A stretch of 43,795 nucleotides of DNA, taken from Calocera cornea HHB12733. Its lineage: Eukaryota > Basidiomycota > Dacrymycetes > Dacrymycetales > Dacrymycetaceae. Positions within the stretch are counted from its first letter, which is position 1, and each line of letters starts with the position of its first letter. The notes under the pieces were generated by a model. It made no database searches. It was not told the origin of the DNA and saw only the letters and a list, made by a program, of their open reading frames with translations. The position numbers and the translations under genes were made by a program. The DNA is taken from contig KV424108.1 of the NCBI GenBank assembly GCA_001632435.1, positions 5,439 to 49,233 on the forward strand, in the 5' to 3' direction. Shown here one piece after another: positions 34,313 through 43,602 of the stretch.

Positions 34313-35607
34313 ATGTCTCTCCCGACGCGCAAGATTGGCTCTTCCGACGTTCCGTACCCCGGCCTGGGCTGCATGTCGATGACTGCTTTCTATAGCCCGC
34401 ATCTGACGTCTGAGGAGCGCAATCATGCTGTGCTCAAGACCGCGTTCGACGCTGGCTGCCGTCACTGGGATACGTACGTCTGCTTACTCTCGTTCTCTCC
34501 CCGCTGCTCACGATACCGCAGCGCCAATGTATATACCGGGAACGAGGTTATGCTGGGTAACGCCATCAAGGTTCTCGGCATTGATCGAAGCGATTTGTTT
34601 CTAGGTACCCATTGAATCTGTTGCTGCGTGCTCAGAATGCTTACCATCTTACAGCCACCAAGTTTGGTTTGACCTTTCAAGACGGCAACCTCTTGTCGAA
34701 TGGCAAGCCCGACTACGTCCGATCCTGCCTCGAGCAGAGCTTGAAGAGCCTTCAGACGGACTACATCGATCTCTACTATCTACATCGTGTGGATGCCAAT
34801 ACACCGATTGAAGAGACCGTTACAGCCTTGAAGGAGGCCCAGGACGCGGGCAAGATTAGGTACCTTGCTCTTGCATCTGCGACAGCTGATAACGCTGACA
34901 TAACCGCAATCAGTCACATCGGTCTTTCCGAGTGTAGCGCCGCTACTCTTCGTCGCGCCTCTAAGGTTGCCAAGATAGCCGCAGTTCAAGTCGAATATTC
35001 GATGTGGGAGGTACGCACAACTGCATGACGGTCGTATATGCACGTCCAAACCGCCATTCAGACGTTCATCGAAACCTCTGGCGTCCTCGATGCTTGCAAG
35101 GAGCTCGGAGTAGCTGTGGTCGCGTATTCTCCTCTCGGCCGTGGTCTCTTGACGGGACAGATCAAGAGCCGGTCAGATATCGATCATGTTGACGCACGTC
35201 TCACCATGCCCCGTTTCTCCGAGGAGAACTTCCCAAAGGTACGTGCATGCACACTCAACTTATTCCTTCCGGACCTTATGATTGAGCAGAACTTGGAGCT
35301 AGTCGAGATGGTCAAAGCGTTCGCAGCGAAGAAAGGATGCACACCTGGCCAGTTGGCCCTGGCGTGGGTCCATGCACAATGGGACGACATTCTTGCCATT
35401 CCAGGCACCACCCGTGTGGAGGCCGTCAAGGAGAACATTAGCAGCGCTCACGTCAGGCTCAGCCACGTCGAGCTTGCCAAGGTGCGTGACTCCAATGATC
35501 CAAGCTGCAATGTCTGACCGCAAATACAGATCAGGATGTTACTCACGAGCTTCACGCCTAGTGGCGATCGATACAACGCCCAGATGGCAGCCCTGACAAA
35601 TATCTAA
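34313..35607 (+). CDS. aldo-keto reductase AKR-4 (YakC/AKR13-like, variant)
   Basis: NADP(H)-dependent aldehyde/ketone reductase, cytosolic, substrate unknown. Seven exons (34313-34473, 34522-34604, 34655-34859, 34914-35010, 35062-35238, 35290-35481, 35530-35607) give 330 residues. The tetrad is present: Asp53, Tyr58 (WDTANVY), Lys84 (ATKFG) and His125 (YYLHR). [20 protein letters not shown] and PGTTR are present. The segment after the catalytic Tyr is five residues shorter than in the paralogues, and the usual G-[EQ]-NE-[RQ]-L is replaced by TGNEVMLG, so the loop near the active site differs. It has a unique intron just before the last 25 codons and lacks the one at YYQ/HR. Its 3' end faces the clade II membrane genes. 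Confidence 0.92.
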
Positions 35608-35780
35608 AGACTCTGGGTAGTTGCGTTCCGACAGTTTCGAGCGATCGTAATGGCATATATTCATATTGGCCCGGGCACAGAAATACTTGTCAATGACAAG
35701 CTGCTGTCTTATTGCAGGGCAGTCCATGAGCTATAGTATGACGCGGATGTCAAGGATATTCGTTTGAAGCTCCTCGGCAT

Positions 35781-36740
35781 CTAGACAAGGTGCGGCAGCT
35801 CCACTGTATCAGCCGGCACCGGGGCATAGCGATTCCAGCTGTAAGGAAGAACGCCTTGTTCGCTCTTTGGCTTCGTCCATTCCTCGTAGCAGACCATCAC
35901 GGGAGAAAGGACCTTGATGAGAAGCAGGAAGAGGATCCAGAACCCGAGAAGCATGTCTATGCTCGCCTTAGACTCTTCCCTGCGCAATGTGAAGGAGTTT
36001 TTGCTTACCGCAGCCACCAGAAGTATAAGCCAAACCGACGACGAGGTTTCTGATCAACTCGAACACAGTTGCAGAGTACGATATGACTGGGGTGAGTGTC
36101 TCGATATTGGACGGTATGTCTGTGAGTAGGTCAGACGTCTTCTGAGGAAGCCAGAGTGGTTGCTAACCCCATACTGAGGCAGTTAGCCCGAGCTGGGAGT
36201 AGCGCGCAACGAACGACACTAGCAAACATGTTAGAGTCCTGGCGAAGCGAGAATTACTGATGACTCACAGGACCAAAGGCAACCTTTGATCAGTATTGCC
36301 GGACATCCGCACCAGAGAGTGCAGCAGAATGCAGCTGTAGGCCCTTCGTCGGCGGACATCACAAAACCGTACCAGATGGCAAGGAAGGGAAATGTGATGA
36401 GCTCGACCCATGCATTCCAGATGACTGGGAGATCTTCATTAATTTTGTTCAACGGTAGGCTCAAAAGGACATACAACCCCAAAGCCAATCGGCCGCAGGA
36501 CGATTCTCGTAGCTTTCAACGAAGTTCAGTACCAGCAAGAGAAAGCTTGCGACGATTGGCAGGAAGAAGGTGACGTTCAGGACTGCGAATGTTGGGTTCA
36601 GCTTCTGCCTCTGAAACCGGTGTTATATGCATACCGATAATGAAAGTTGCGCCGTATTGACCGAACAAAGGAGAGGACCAGTAGATGCTATAAGCGTGTG
36701 GAGCAGATCTGGCAGCATTGCGGTTCTCGGTAGTCGACAT
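35781..36740 (-). CDS. membrane protein II-C (clade II)
   Basis: Uncharacterised membrane protein, 235 residues. Exons 36740-36635, 36582-36475, 36424-36269, 36218-36168, 36119-36009 and 35956-35781, all introns phase 1. The N-terminus has a degenerate form of the clade motif (SPLFGQYG in place of DEWGPLY). Helix 1 is VTFFLPIVASFLLLVLNF, then ADWLWG. Exon 3 carries NAWVEL with helix 2 and a Cys-rich helix ending PAILIKGCLW. Exon 4 is exactly 51 nt and exon 5 exactly 111 nt, the same sizes as the equivalent exons of clade I. The last helix is LLGFWILFLLLIKVL. The tail has YAPVPADTVEL. Head-to-tail with II-D. Confidence 0.85.
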
Positions 36741-37127
36741 GGTTGGGACGAGGTAGATTATGGTTGCGAGTGAAGGTTTGAGAGTCAACGTGGGCGCCAC
36801 TCAGCTGGAAGTTGTCTCTTGCGCCGGATTTGTGACTGGTTCAAAAAGTATCAGCAGGCGAGGCATGCTTGTCGGCCGACTTCTCCGCATGCGTGGCGCG
36901 TGGCGATCGGTTGCCACATACACATCACAAACCGACACTGTCCTGATCGCTTCTGAATTTGTCGTTCAGACTCGTTTTAGTAGTGCAGTGTATGGTCAGC
37001 TCTTGTATTGAGACGTACTCACCCTGCGCAGTCGCAAATCACAGAAAACGATTGAATTCAGACATGTCCGTAACAGTTACTATCTACTAGTAACACTCTT
37101 GAACTTAAACAGTAAACTTCGGAAGAA
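36741..37127. other. intergenic between II-D and II-C
   Basis: Short spacer that must carry the II-C promoter on the minus strand. Nothing else was recognised. Confidence 0.4.
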
Positions 37128-38171
37128 TCAAACAACTCGCGACAGCTCCACAGCATCAGTCGACACGGGCTCATATCGACGCGGGCTTCCCGGGACAGCG
37201 CCAGTAACAACATCGGTCATCCTCCACTCCTGATAGCTTGAAAGCCAAGAAGAGATCACAGGGACCAAGGGCATAAGCAAGACGACGACTCCGATGACAA
37301 TATCTGGCTACAATCAGTGCTGTGATACAGTAGTTGTCTCAATATTGATGCTCACCGCAACCAGCCGAGATGTGTGCGAGCCCGAGAATGATGTTCTGTA
37401 CAACCTTGAAGAGAACGTGTTGATACGTAAAGGCCACCTCTGAACCGTCGGCGATATCTGCGATCAAGTCAGCTATCTTCGTTCCACGGCAACATGAGAG
37501 TAGACAACGGACCAGGAGGAGAAGGGAGAGCGGCAAGCTGGGAGCGCCTGGCTGCCAAAGAAACTGTGACATCATCAGTAGTCTGAGAATGGTCGCATGA
37601 TGACGGTCTTACGGATCCAGAGACAGCCTTTGATAAGTACCGCAGGACTCGTGCACCAGTACCCACCACACAGTGTGGCGATTCTTGCCTCCTCCTCTTC
37701 GGCCAAGACGGTTCCAGCATACCACAGTACGGTGAACAAGAAGGTAGCGAGCTCGATCCACGCATTGTATATGACTGTAACAGTGTCAGTTGATGTTCCG
37801 GCTTGGGTCAAAAGACGGGACAGCATGACATACAGCCCCAGATCCACGCAGGAGCGTCTTCCGTCTTATACCGACCAAAGCCATTTAGCAAAAGAATCAG
37901 GAAACTTGCCGAGAGTGGGATTAAGATGACAATGATCATCACTGAAGGGTGTTAGCTGTTTCATTCATTCAACCACGGAGCTGGTTCACTTACGGTGTAT
38001 ATAGCACAGAGAACCCCACTCATCGGCCAAAGTAGGCACCGTAGCTGACCTCTCCGGCTGTACAGGGGCGGGTAGAATAGAGCGTGGCGTAGTAGTATTC
38101 AGTGCCATAGGAGTCGACGGAGGAGGGAGATGGATGAGGGCAGGGGTGAGGTTGTCGTAGCGAGGAGACAT
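37128..38171 (-). CDS. membrane protein II-D (clade II)
   Basis: Uncharacterised membrane protein, 258 residues. Exons 38171-37994, 37941-37834, 37774-37613, 37563-37513, 37457-37356 and 37303-37128, all introns phase 1. A Pro/Ser/Thr-rich N-terminus ends in TLADEWGSLCY. Helix 1 is IIVILIPLSASFLILLL, then APAWIWG. Exon 3 has NAWIELATFLFTVLWYAG and SPAVLIKGCLW. The last helix is DIVIGVVVLLMPLVPVIS. The tail YEPVSTDAVEL matches II-B. Exon 4 is 51 nt as in II-C. The ATG at 38171 is preferred because a TATA box (38226-38233) lies about 55 bases upstream. Function unknown. Confidence 0.86.
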
Positions 38172-38225
38172 CGCTCTTGCTGATTTGGCAGGTGGTGGGG
38201 GATGGAGCGACGTTAGCGGGGAGGT

Positions 38226-38233
38226 TTTATATA
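38226..38233 (-). promoter_or_regulatory. TATA box of II-D
   Basis: TATATAAA on the minus strand, about 55 bases before the chosen start codon. Confidence 0.5.
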
Positions 38234-38601
38234 GCGACTTGCACTTGTCGACCGCCACTCGGATCTGCAGGCCAGATCAGCTCAGGGAATCCCAAAAACG
38301 AGGCAGAAATCCGAGGGCGCGAGGTCGCTGCCCTCACGGGCTCATTTCGGACACATTTGAATTGCGATCACTGACCGCACACCACATAAACATTCCATCG
38401 GTTTCGGCCGGAATTGTACCTCGGGTTTCTCACACGGTGCAAGGACAATGCGCAAGCAAACACCCATAGGGAGCAGGAAAGTGCATTGCTTGGCGGTCGC
38501 CCCCTCCACATCGATAGAGGCGATCTCTGCCGTCACGTAAGCGCGCTCTAATGGAATTCTTTGTGCTCGTACAGTCGCATACAGTCATGCACCAGTCCGG
38601 G

Positions 38602-39562
38602 CTAGTAGTGAGTCTTCCTCCTGGAGTCTGGTACTGCACTCTTATTCAGATGACGGTGTATCCTCATGTACAGCGATGCGTCTTCCCCTGTCTGGAAAGG
38701 GAAGAACAGCAAGGCGGCCAGTCTCACTAACACTATGGTTGTCTCAATAACAGCGTCATCACTCTGCTTAAGCAAGAGCTCACTGAGAATGACATTCGCT
38801 TCCGCGGTCCACAAAACAGCCGAAGTCATGTTGCAAGACTACAACAGGTCCTCATATGGAAGTTCCAACGCACGTCGTTCCCTATTAACGTTCGCCAGTT
38901 CCTCCCACCAGTCCGTGGTCAAGGACCACGAGAGGCAAAGATCCTGCGGTCCACGTACCTGACCCGGGTTCGCATGAAGGCTTGGCGCTCAGGGGCCGTG
39001 ATTGATGGCACTGCGTATTGAACATCTCGTTAGTACAATGTGATCAGTCGAAGGATGAAGTCATACGTACTGAGCCACAGCGTCAAATGGAATGCAGATA
39101 ACAAGCATGTGTCGCGGCGGTATGTATCCACATACTGAGACATTGGTATCCGCTTTCTAGCCCAACAAAGTCAGAACAATGTTTTTCCTGGATTGGAGGA
39201 AATCTCACTGGCCATAATACACCGACGAAATCGCAAGACTGGCGTAGTGGATAATGCCGCTTGCGAGAGCTACGTACGCCCCGATGAGAGAGGCAAGCGA
39301 TCAAACTCCAGGCAAACAGATCCAATTTCATAGGGAGGAGGTCTGCCAGTTGCCGAATGCCCGAGCGGCGGCAATCCAGTATCCAAGAACAATGACCGAG
39401 GTGACAGTGGTGAGTAACGATAAGATATAAGACACTTCAAAATTGGAGAGTATTCAGCGCGCTGGTCCACAGGTCGCCAAGCGGCCAATTTTTGCCAGCG
39501 GTTGTTGCGTCTCGCCAGTGCATATTCGCTTTCCCATCAAGGCCCGTTGAGAGGATGGCCAT
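38602..39562 (-). pseudogene. membrane protein III-A (clade III, decayed)
   Basis: Broken paralogue of III-B. Recognisable parts, 5' to 3': WRDATTAGK (III-B has WTNSTIAGK), helix 1 SYILSLLTTVTSVIVLG, SGIIHYASLAISS (exon 3), an exon 4 of exactly 86 nt as in III-B, PSCEPGS (III-B has PSCDPDS), DWWEEL, and a last helix LVRLAALLFF. The lesions are: no GT after exon 1 (AATTGG) or exon 2 (GAAATT), a one-base insertion in exon 5, GG instead of AG before exon 6, and an in-frame TAG in exon 6. Introns 3, 4 and 6 still have good splice sites. Confidence 0.75.
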
Positions 39563-40013
39563 AGCGGCGACATCAGCGCGTCCGCCTCTTGCAATGGCCC
39601 TGGGACACGTTCCAGCACAAGAGGAAGCAATGCGTTCCAGACACCGGCCGATAATGGAGCTCGCTTAGGTGATATACAGGAGTAGTCCCGAAGCAAGTCT
39701 AGCTAGGAAAAGTGATGGTTGACAGAGGTGGGCGAGACCAATGAGCAGTGCCGCTGCGGCACGAATCATTCGGATGGTGGACAGTCACGGTGTGGGCAAG
39801 TGTAGCACCTCTTGTCGGTATAGGGACCGGCCCATCTGAGTGATTGCATCCGCTTCCACGAAGAAGACATACATAACCCGTCCGGCGCCCGGCACACCAC
39901 GACCAGGATGTTTGCCTCAATATAGTACATCACTACCGTATCATCTACACGATAAATACAGACTACAGTCCGAAGCCCTGGGTATAATGTCAACATTGTA
40001 CAACGCCCCAGGA
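39563..40013. other. intergenic
   Basis: Between III-B and the III-A pseudogene. Only short unconvincing frames were seen. Confidence 0.4.
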
Positions 40014-41038
40014 TCAGACATCCACAGGCGCCGTATGCATCTCCACCTCCAGCAGCGCCTGGTCCTCCTCAGCCGGGGTGGGCTCAGGATCCTTCCTTCC
40101 CAGTAGACGCTTGAGGTACCCGTCCAGCGGCGCCTTCTGGCCCTTCTCAGCAGGGAATATGAGCGCCACAATGATGATGACGGCGACTGCGACCTCGTTA
40201 GCATGATGCGCCTACACGTGATGGGTATGGTATGGACATACGTATGGTTGTATTTGCGGCGGATAGCGAGACGATGGCCAGACTCGTCTTGCACGCCTCG
40301 GGCAGCTCGAGTCCCCTATCCGGTATCGCCTCTAGGCTCTTCCACCAATCTGTTCGACATGTCAGAGGACGAATGGTGCAGGAACACGGTGGACGCACCA
40401 GAATCAGGATCGCAGCTGGGTTGAGCGTTGAGTGAGACGACTGTAGGAACTATGAGACAGTTAGATCGCTGGCACAGAGCGTGTGGCGGAGCAAAGGACG
40501 TACCGAACCATAGGACGAGGAGGAAGGCCGAGTACCAGTTTGAGACGTAAAGGTTGAGCCTCTGGTACCGTTGCGGGTTCATCTTCTTCCTTACGTGGTA
40601 TCGTCAGCAAGGTAGTTCGGCTGACTGAACATGACAGGACGTACTTTATCCCAGCCATGAATGTTGATACGAATGCCAGCGAGCCATGATGCGTCCAGCC
40701 GCTTACTTGGACTACAGACGGAGGGGTCAGCGTGAGGATCGGAAACACGTGCACTCTCATGCTCACCAAGCGTGCCCCACGGAGCTCGAGAGTATATAAG
40801 CCTTCCCACCATAATACAATAGCAGAATAGGACAGCTATGGCGGAGAGGTATGTCAGGAGAAAGAGTATGTTGAGGACTATCAGCAGGGATCAGTTACTG
40901 GCGCGGGCGACGCGGTATGTAGGCAAGCGTACCTTTCCCGGCTATTGTCGAATTGGTCCATTCCTCCTTCATCTCCTTGAAGCTTCCCGAAGCGGCGGGC
41001 GCTGTCCCAGCTGCCGTATAGACATGTTTCGAACCCAT
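40014..41038 (-). CDS. membrane protein III-B (clade III)
   Basis: Uncharacterised protein with about four helices, 233 residues. Exons 41038-40933, 40877-40767, 40711-40645, 40589-40504, 40449-40399, 40349-40242 and 40186-40014; intron phases 1-1-2-1-1-1. The soluble N-terminus ends EEWTNSTIAGK. Helix 1 is VLNILFLLTYLSAIAVLF, helix 2 SLAFVSTFMAG, helix 3 SAFLLVLWFVPTVVSL followed by QPSCDPDSDWW, and helix 4 TTILAVIIIVALIF. The C-terminal tail is charged. The fold plan (four helices, Trp/Cys loop before helix 4) recalls MARVEL-type tetraspans, but I cannot confirm that. Exon lengths 111, 67 and 51 equal those of clade I. Confidence 0.85.
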
Positions 41039-41207
41039 CGATGATGCAGAATGGCGGGGATTGGAGAGTTCACGCTTGAAGCTAGGTGGTCAACCTGGTA
41101 GAAATGAGAGGTATCGCCGACTGGCGGTTTGCAGAATAGTCGGCGCGCAGGGCTCGGGTATGACAGACAATCTAGTATGACGGTCCACAGAGGAGGAGAG
41201 GGCTGTT

Positions 41208-41625
41208 CTGCAGGAGTATAGACGAGAAGTGTAGCGTGTAGCATGTAGGGACCGCACGCGTCGGAGGCAAACAGCCTACACTGCACCCAAATATAGTAAT
41301 TTCCCAGGTAGGTACAAAGCTATGGGCTTCGCCCATAGCCTTGCTTGGTTTGCGTAATTGGATTTATTTTATATGATATTATCATCCTAACCCTAGCCCA
41401 TCCCCAACCCTAACCTTAACCCATCCCCAACCCTAACCTCGCTCCGCTCGCTCTCCTAACTAGTACCCTAACACACGCATCCTAACCCAGTAGCTCACAC
41501 CTCTTGCTTATTTGCGGTCCCTGAGGGAACTATTGCCATATTTGGTAACTCCGCGTCCAATCTGCTTCCGACAGGCGTTGCCTACACGCTACATGCTACA
41601 CTTCTCGTCATTCCTCGTTCTGCAG
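41208..41625. mobile_element. inverted-repeat element carrying telomere-like repeats
   Basis: Two arms of about 85 nt face each other: left from 41221 (GACGAGAAGTGTAGC...) and right ending at 41609 (...CTACACTTCTCGTC). The similarity continues inward to CCAAATAT...TTTCCC (left, about 41287-41305) and GGGAA...ATATTTGG (right, about 41526-41546). CTGCAG borders both outer edges (41208-41213, 41620-41625). It contains a perfect 9-bp hairpin (41319-41339) and degenerate CCCTAA repeats. No open frame. It looks like a foldback or MITE-type non-autonomous element; no target duplication was identified. Confidence 0.6.
41386..41490. repeat. interstitial telomere-like repeats (CCCTAA-type)
   Basis: At least six CCTAAC/CCCTAA-type hexamers occur within 105 bases, including a unit CCCATCCCCAACCCTAACC present twice in tandem. 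(TTAGGG)n is the standard telomere repeat of most filamentous fungi, so this is a degenerate interstitial telomeric sequence. Confidence 0.7.
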
Positions 41626-42182
41626 CGAGTGCGGCTTCCGCCAGCGACGCCAGGAACGCGCGCCTAAGGATCCGATGATATCGGGTTTGCCGCGCATGTC
41701 GGACCCCTGTTTCCGACGATGCGCAACCTCCGACAGATAGTTCCAACGCATGCTGCCTTGCTTGCCTTCGAGCTTCAGATACTTTTCAAATCATGTATGG
41801 AATCACCTCTGCATCCTTTACATGGCCGCGGGACTGGATGATTACAATTCCCTTTCGTCAGACGTCTTGACCCGCTGGGAGCACTTCTGCTTGCTCTTTC
41901 GCGTTCAGCGCGGGCAGCTTCGTTCCAGTTCAATTGAGCGACAAGCTTGATACTCATTAGCCAATGACCTCTAGTGATGTACAGTATCATGCGAGGTGGT
42001 TGCGAATGACGGTGTACATCAGTTCTTACCTAAAGTATAACCTAGATCCGAGCAGGCTAGCGTCCACCGGCCTTATGACATCGCAACTCCGTTCGGACGG
42101 GGACAGATAATGAAGCAAGTACATACAACGAGTGCATTAGAGCCTCTCTCATGCGCGTAGGGCATGTTATTGTGTCGATAAT
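41626..42182. other. no gene recognised
   Basis: Short frames on both strands only. This lies between the inverted-repeat element and the 3' end of III-C. Confidence 0.45.
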
Positions 42183-43156
42183 CTATGCTTCCAGTTGATC
42201 CAGTAGCCTTTCCACTTCAAGGTCAGAGGGATCTGGGATGGGCTTGGGGAACAACCGCTGGAGGAAGCCCTCCACAGGAGCCGGTTTCCCCTTATCGGTA
42301 CTGAACAGGAGTGTACCCAGCAAGACACCGAGCGCTGGAAAGATCATGAGCACTGGAAGGCAAATTTGATAACGGCTCACTGAGTAGGGCATTGGTGATG
42401 ACCAAAGCCACGGTCACGAGGCTGACTGTGCAGATTGAGGCCATGCTCCACTCTCGTGGGCCTTCTTCGGTGAGTGTATCGAGCGCCTTCCACCATGCTA
42501 CATCAAAGATATTAGAATCATGCAGACAACATGGTAGGAGGAACATGCCTGAGTCAGGATTACAGCTGGGCTGTGAGATAAGGGCAATGATGGCGGATGC
42601 TAGCAAACAGTGGTCTTAGTAATGCCCAGGGGCAATAGAAACGCACACACCATTCCAGAAACAAAGGATGATCGATATATATGTGGCTCCGACACGATCG
42701 CTTAGCTGTTCGTAGTTTTGTGGCTCCATCCTCTGTCTATGAACAGGGTTATAATGGTCTCCCGGGCGGTCGGTTGATGCAGCAATACTTCAGTCTAACC
42801 ATATAACCAGCAAGACCACCTAAGCTCCCGTAGTGGAGAATCGCGGTTGCCAGAACTGTGAAACAAGAGTCAGTAATACGAAGGCTTCGCACATCAGACA
42901 CCCACCAGCTACAGCCCAAGGGGGGCTTCGACCTTTGGACATAGAGATCATCACGGCAAACACAACAAGAACTGCGATCCCCATAGCGCTGAAAAATGCG
43001 ATGGCAAGGACTTGGCAGAGACATAACGTCAGGACAATGTATGCACGTCATATCGGGGCAGCGGCTACCTTTGCCAGCAGTTGTCAGTGATCTCCACCCC
43101 TCCATTGCTTGCTGTCGGGCAAGAGCCGTTGGTGGCGGTACCGCTCTACGACGCAT
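42183..43156 (-). CDS. membrane protein III-C (clade III)
   Basis: Paralogue of III-B, 225 residues. Exons 43156-43069, 43010-42906, 42855-42789, 42730-42651, 42599-42549, 42497-42381 and 42352-42183; phases 1-1-2-1-1-1. Motifs: EGWRSLTTAGK at the end of exon 1, helix 1 VLAIAFFSAMGIAVLVVF, SPPWAVA, helix 2 LHYGSLGGLAGYM, helix 3 YISIILCFWNASAIIAL, QPSCNPDSAWW, helix 4 LMIFPALGVLLGTLLF, then a Pro/Glu-rich tail. Exon 3 (67), exon 4 (80) and exon 5 (51) have the lengths of clade I exons. Intron 5 starts with GC, and intron 6 is only 28 nt. The upstream frame is open beyond the first ATG, so the start is moderately certain. Confidence 0.83.
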
Positions 43157-43602
43157 TCCTTCGGTGAAACAAGATCAACAGGCTCTATTTGGTCCTTCAG
43201 CAAGTTAGAGGACGGATCGTCTCAGCGAGGATGGGACCAGTCTGATAATGAAGTACACGGCAGTCGCAGAAGGAACAGACGATTGGTGACAGAGCTCTGT
43301 AGGCTACACAATGCGGAGCTAGACAGATTGGAGATAGACGCGCGGTTGAGAAGTGACGAAACCCGGCGGCCGCCGGCTGACGCGCTCAGGGGCAAGTCAC
43401 CTGGTTCCGCAAATCCGATAATGAGAAGCGCAGTCGGCGTCACTTGTTGGACGATAGCATAAATTATTATTCGTTCGGATCTCGGTGAATACATACTATT
43501 CAGTGAATGAAGGAACATTCAAGGTGTTAAGAGGAGGATTCCAGGGAACAAGGAGAGGATGTGGCGTCATGTTATTGGTACAGTGGACCGCCGCGAACTT
43601 TT
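43157..43602. other. intergenic, promoter side of III-C
   Basis: No gene recognised. AT-rich around 43460, followed by the repeat element at 43603. Confidence 0.45.

Noticed and set aside
38721..40000. additional short membrane-like exons on the minus strand upstream of III-A
   Set aside because: The hydrophobic frames between 39600 and 40000 could not be placed in the superfamily exon pattern.
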